5,499 bases of DNA from Bacillota bacterium (GTDB taxonomy: Bacteria; Bacillota; Limnochordia; Limnochordales; ZCTH02-B6): assembly GCA_017578085.1 (NCBI GenBank), contig PKQR01000144.1:1-5499 (forward strand), read 5' to 3'. The notes under the pieces are model-generated. The model saw only the letters and a program-made list of their open reading frames with translations, made no database searches and had not been told where the DNA came from. The position numbers and the translations under genes were made by a program. Each line of letters opens with the position of its first letter. Positions within the stretch are counted from its first letter, which is position 1. Positions 5,165 through 5,499 of this stretch are shown piece by piece.

Positions 5165-5238
5165 AGGGCGTCATAGATGGCCACGGGGATCACCGTGGAC
5201 ATGGAGTGAACCGATCTACTGGGACCGTCGTAATCCAC
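5137..5238 (-). CDS. Putative 33-residue leader peptide upstream of mgtE
   Basis: This is a small ORF in the mgtE leader, beginning GTG GAT TAC GAC and ending CTC ACC CCC TGA. The peptide starts MDYDGPSRSV, continues HSMSTVIPVAIYDAL and ends HPARRLTP. The initiation site is very strong: AAGGGGGTG (5246-5254) matches 8 of 9 bases of the ideal SD, 7 nt from the GTG. It has Pro at 6, 18, 27 and 33, and the last codon before the stop is Pro, a context known to slow termination (as in TnaC). No membrane helix or known domain is seen. By analogy with mgtL upstream of Salmonella mgtA, it may be a regulatory leader whose translation sets mgtE expression; there is no visible sequence similarity to MgtL. 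Its coding status rests on the SD and position only. Confidence 0.5.
   Translation of the reverse strand: MDYDGPSRSVHSMSTVIPVAIYDALHPARRLTP
5181..5198 (-). other. Small hairpin inside the leader ORF
   Basis: CCACGG/CCGTGG (5181-5186 and 5193-5198) form a perfect 6-bp stem with a 6-nt loop in the mgtE leader, within codons 14-20 of the small ORF. It may be part of a larger leader fold. Confidence 0.4.
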
Positions 5239-5245
5239 GATGAAA

Positions 5246-5254
5246 CACCCCCTT
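5246..5254 (-). promoter_or_regulatory. Near-consensus SD of the mgtE leader ORF
   Basis: AAGGGGGTG on the minus strand differs from AAGGAGGTG at one position and is 7 nt from the GTG start. Eight of its bases (AGGGGGTG) are exactly complementary to CACCCCCT at 5139-5146, which spans the last codons and stop of the same small ORF. The site could therefore be masked by the ORF's own tail. Confidence 0.6.
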
Positions 5255-5282
5255 GCCGCGTCCGTTTCCGGCGCACAGTGGA

Positions 5283-5312
5283 GTTATAGCAGCCCGCCTC
5301 CGGGGTTGTCAA
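5283..5312 (-). promoter_or_regulatory. Sigma-70 promoter of the mgtE transcript
   Basis: TTGACA (5307-5312, perfect -35), an 18-bp spacer and TATAAC (5283-5288, 5 of 6 for -10). Transcription would begin near 5276, giving a leader of about 206 nt before mgtE and placing the leader-ORF GTG about 38 nt from the 5' end. Confidence 0.8.
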
Positions 5313-5328
5313 CGTGTGTCCGCCCGCC

Positions 5329-5344
5329 GGCGCCGCATGGCGCC
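5329..5344. other. GGCGCC-N4-GGCGCC palindrome between divergent promoters
   Basis: Two copies of the self-complementary GGCGCC flank GCAT in the gap between the mgtE promoter and the divergent promoter. It may be an operator or a chance GC-rich palindrome; nothing else identifies it. Confidence 0.3.
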
Positions 5345-5360
5345 CGGTCCGGAAGGTGGT

Positions 5361-5386
5361 TTGCGGGGCTCGAACTCGGCTATAAT
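5361..5386 (+). promoter_or_regulatory. Promoter of the divergent right-edge gene
   Basis: A perfect TATAAT lies at 5381-5386 in a short AT-rich patch. The only -35-like element is TTGCGG at 5361-5366, with a short 14-bp spacer, so the -35 is poor. Transcription would start near 5393, about 36 nt before the preferred GTG. Confidence 0.5.
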
Positions 5387-5428
5387 TCTAATCATGAGGT
5401 AGGATTGGTGGAAACGGAGGGACGGTTT

Positions 5429-5499
5429 GTGCGTGGAAACGCGCGCGGAGTCGGGAGATGGCTGGTTGTCCTCGCGGTGGCTTTGACCCTGTTGTTCGA
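5429..5499 (+). CDS. Exported or membrane-anchored protein, N-terminal fragment (runs off right edge)
   Basis: Only 23 complete codons are present: a basic start (MRGNARGVGR) followed by the hydrophobic run WLVVLAVALTLLF, which looks like a Sec signal peptide or a membrane anchor. The GTG at 5429 has GGAGGG 7 nt upstream. An in-frame GTG at 5408, with GAGG 8 nt upstream, would add seven residues (starting VETEGRF). The gene is divergent from mgtE and has its own TATAAT box. The product cannot be identified from so little sequence. Confidence 0.55.
   Translation, partial: MRGNARGVGRWLVVLAVALTLLF

Noticed and set aside
5141..5166. GGTGAGGCGCC on the plus strand, resembling the GGTGAGGCTCC element of the M-box riboswitch
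   Set aside because: It is on the strand opposite to mgtE, has no other M-box conserved parts around it, and no Mg2+ gene follows on the plus strand.
5381..5395. TATAATTCTAATCAT as a PerR or Fur box
   Set aside because: The left half fits a PerR box but the right half has several mismatches; it is more simply a -10 element in an AT-rich patch.
1..5499. CRISPR arrays, tRNA or rRNA genes, insertion sequences
   Set aside because: No regularly spaced repeats, cloverleaf-like segments, transposase motifs or terminal inverted repeats were seen on either strand.

Overview
The window is GC-rich bacterial DNA. It has GTG and TTG starts beside ATG, strong Shine-Dalgarno (SD) sites of the AAGGAGG type, and one consensus sigma-70 promoter. 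This suits a high-GC thermophilic Firmicute-like lineage or a similar bacterium, but no rRNA or marker gene fixes the taxon, so treat that as a weak inference. All complete genes lie on the minus strand and concern divalent metal ions. Read in the direction of transcription (right to left) they are: a small leader ORF, mgtE (magnesium channel/transporter), a Fur-family metalloregulator, a three-gene cluster A-I metal ABC importer (binding protein, ATPase, permease), and the first 53 codons of a DHA2-type MFS exporter running off the left edge. A divergent plus-strand gene for an exported or membrane-anchored protein begins at the right edge.

Region by region (right to left). 5408-5499: start of the divergent gene, behind a TATAAT box. 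5071-5312: promoter (TTGACA-18-TATAAC) and a leader of about 206 nt for mgtE. The leader contains a 33-codon ORF with a near-perfect SD, a terminal Pro-stop, and several mutually exclusive pairing options. 3694-5070: mgtE. 3052-3648: Fur-family regulator, 45 nt after mgtE and probably co-transcribed. 2857-3051: intergenic region with a Fur-box-like 7-1-7 palindrome just downstream of a plausible promoter for the importer. 1918-2856, 1034-1810 and 217-1050: importer operon, with the ATPase and permease genes overlapping by 17 nt. 157-206: a 25-bp imperfect tandem repeat that duplicates the start region of the MFS gene. 1-160: MFS fragment.

Working model: the Fur-family protein senses a divalent metal (zinc or manganese; the sequence signals are mixed) and represses the ABC importer through the palindrome at 2914-2928. 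MgtE handles Mg2+ and is gated by its own CBS domains. Its expression may also be set by translation of the leader ORF. The most interesting candidate for an undescribed system is this mgtE leader. The C-tract at the ORF's last codons is complementary to the ORF's own SD (8 bp) and can also face the G-tract SD of mgtE, which is the layout expected of a translation-coupled switch. No M-box riboswitch was recognised. All pairing was done by eye; no folding or database search was run.
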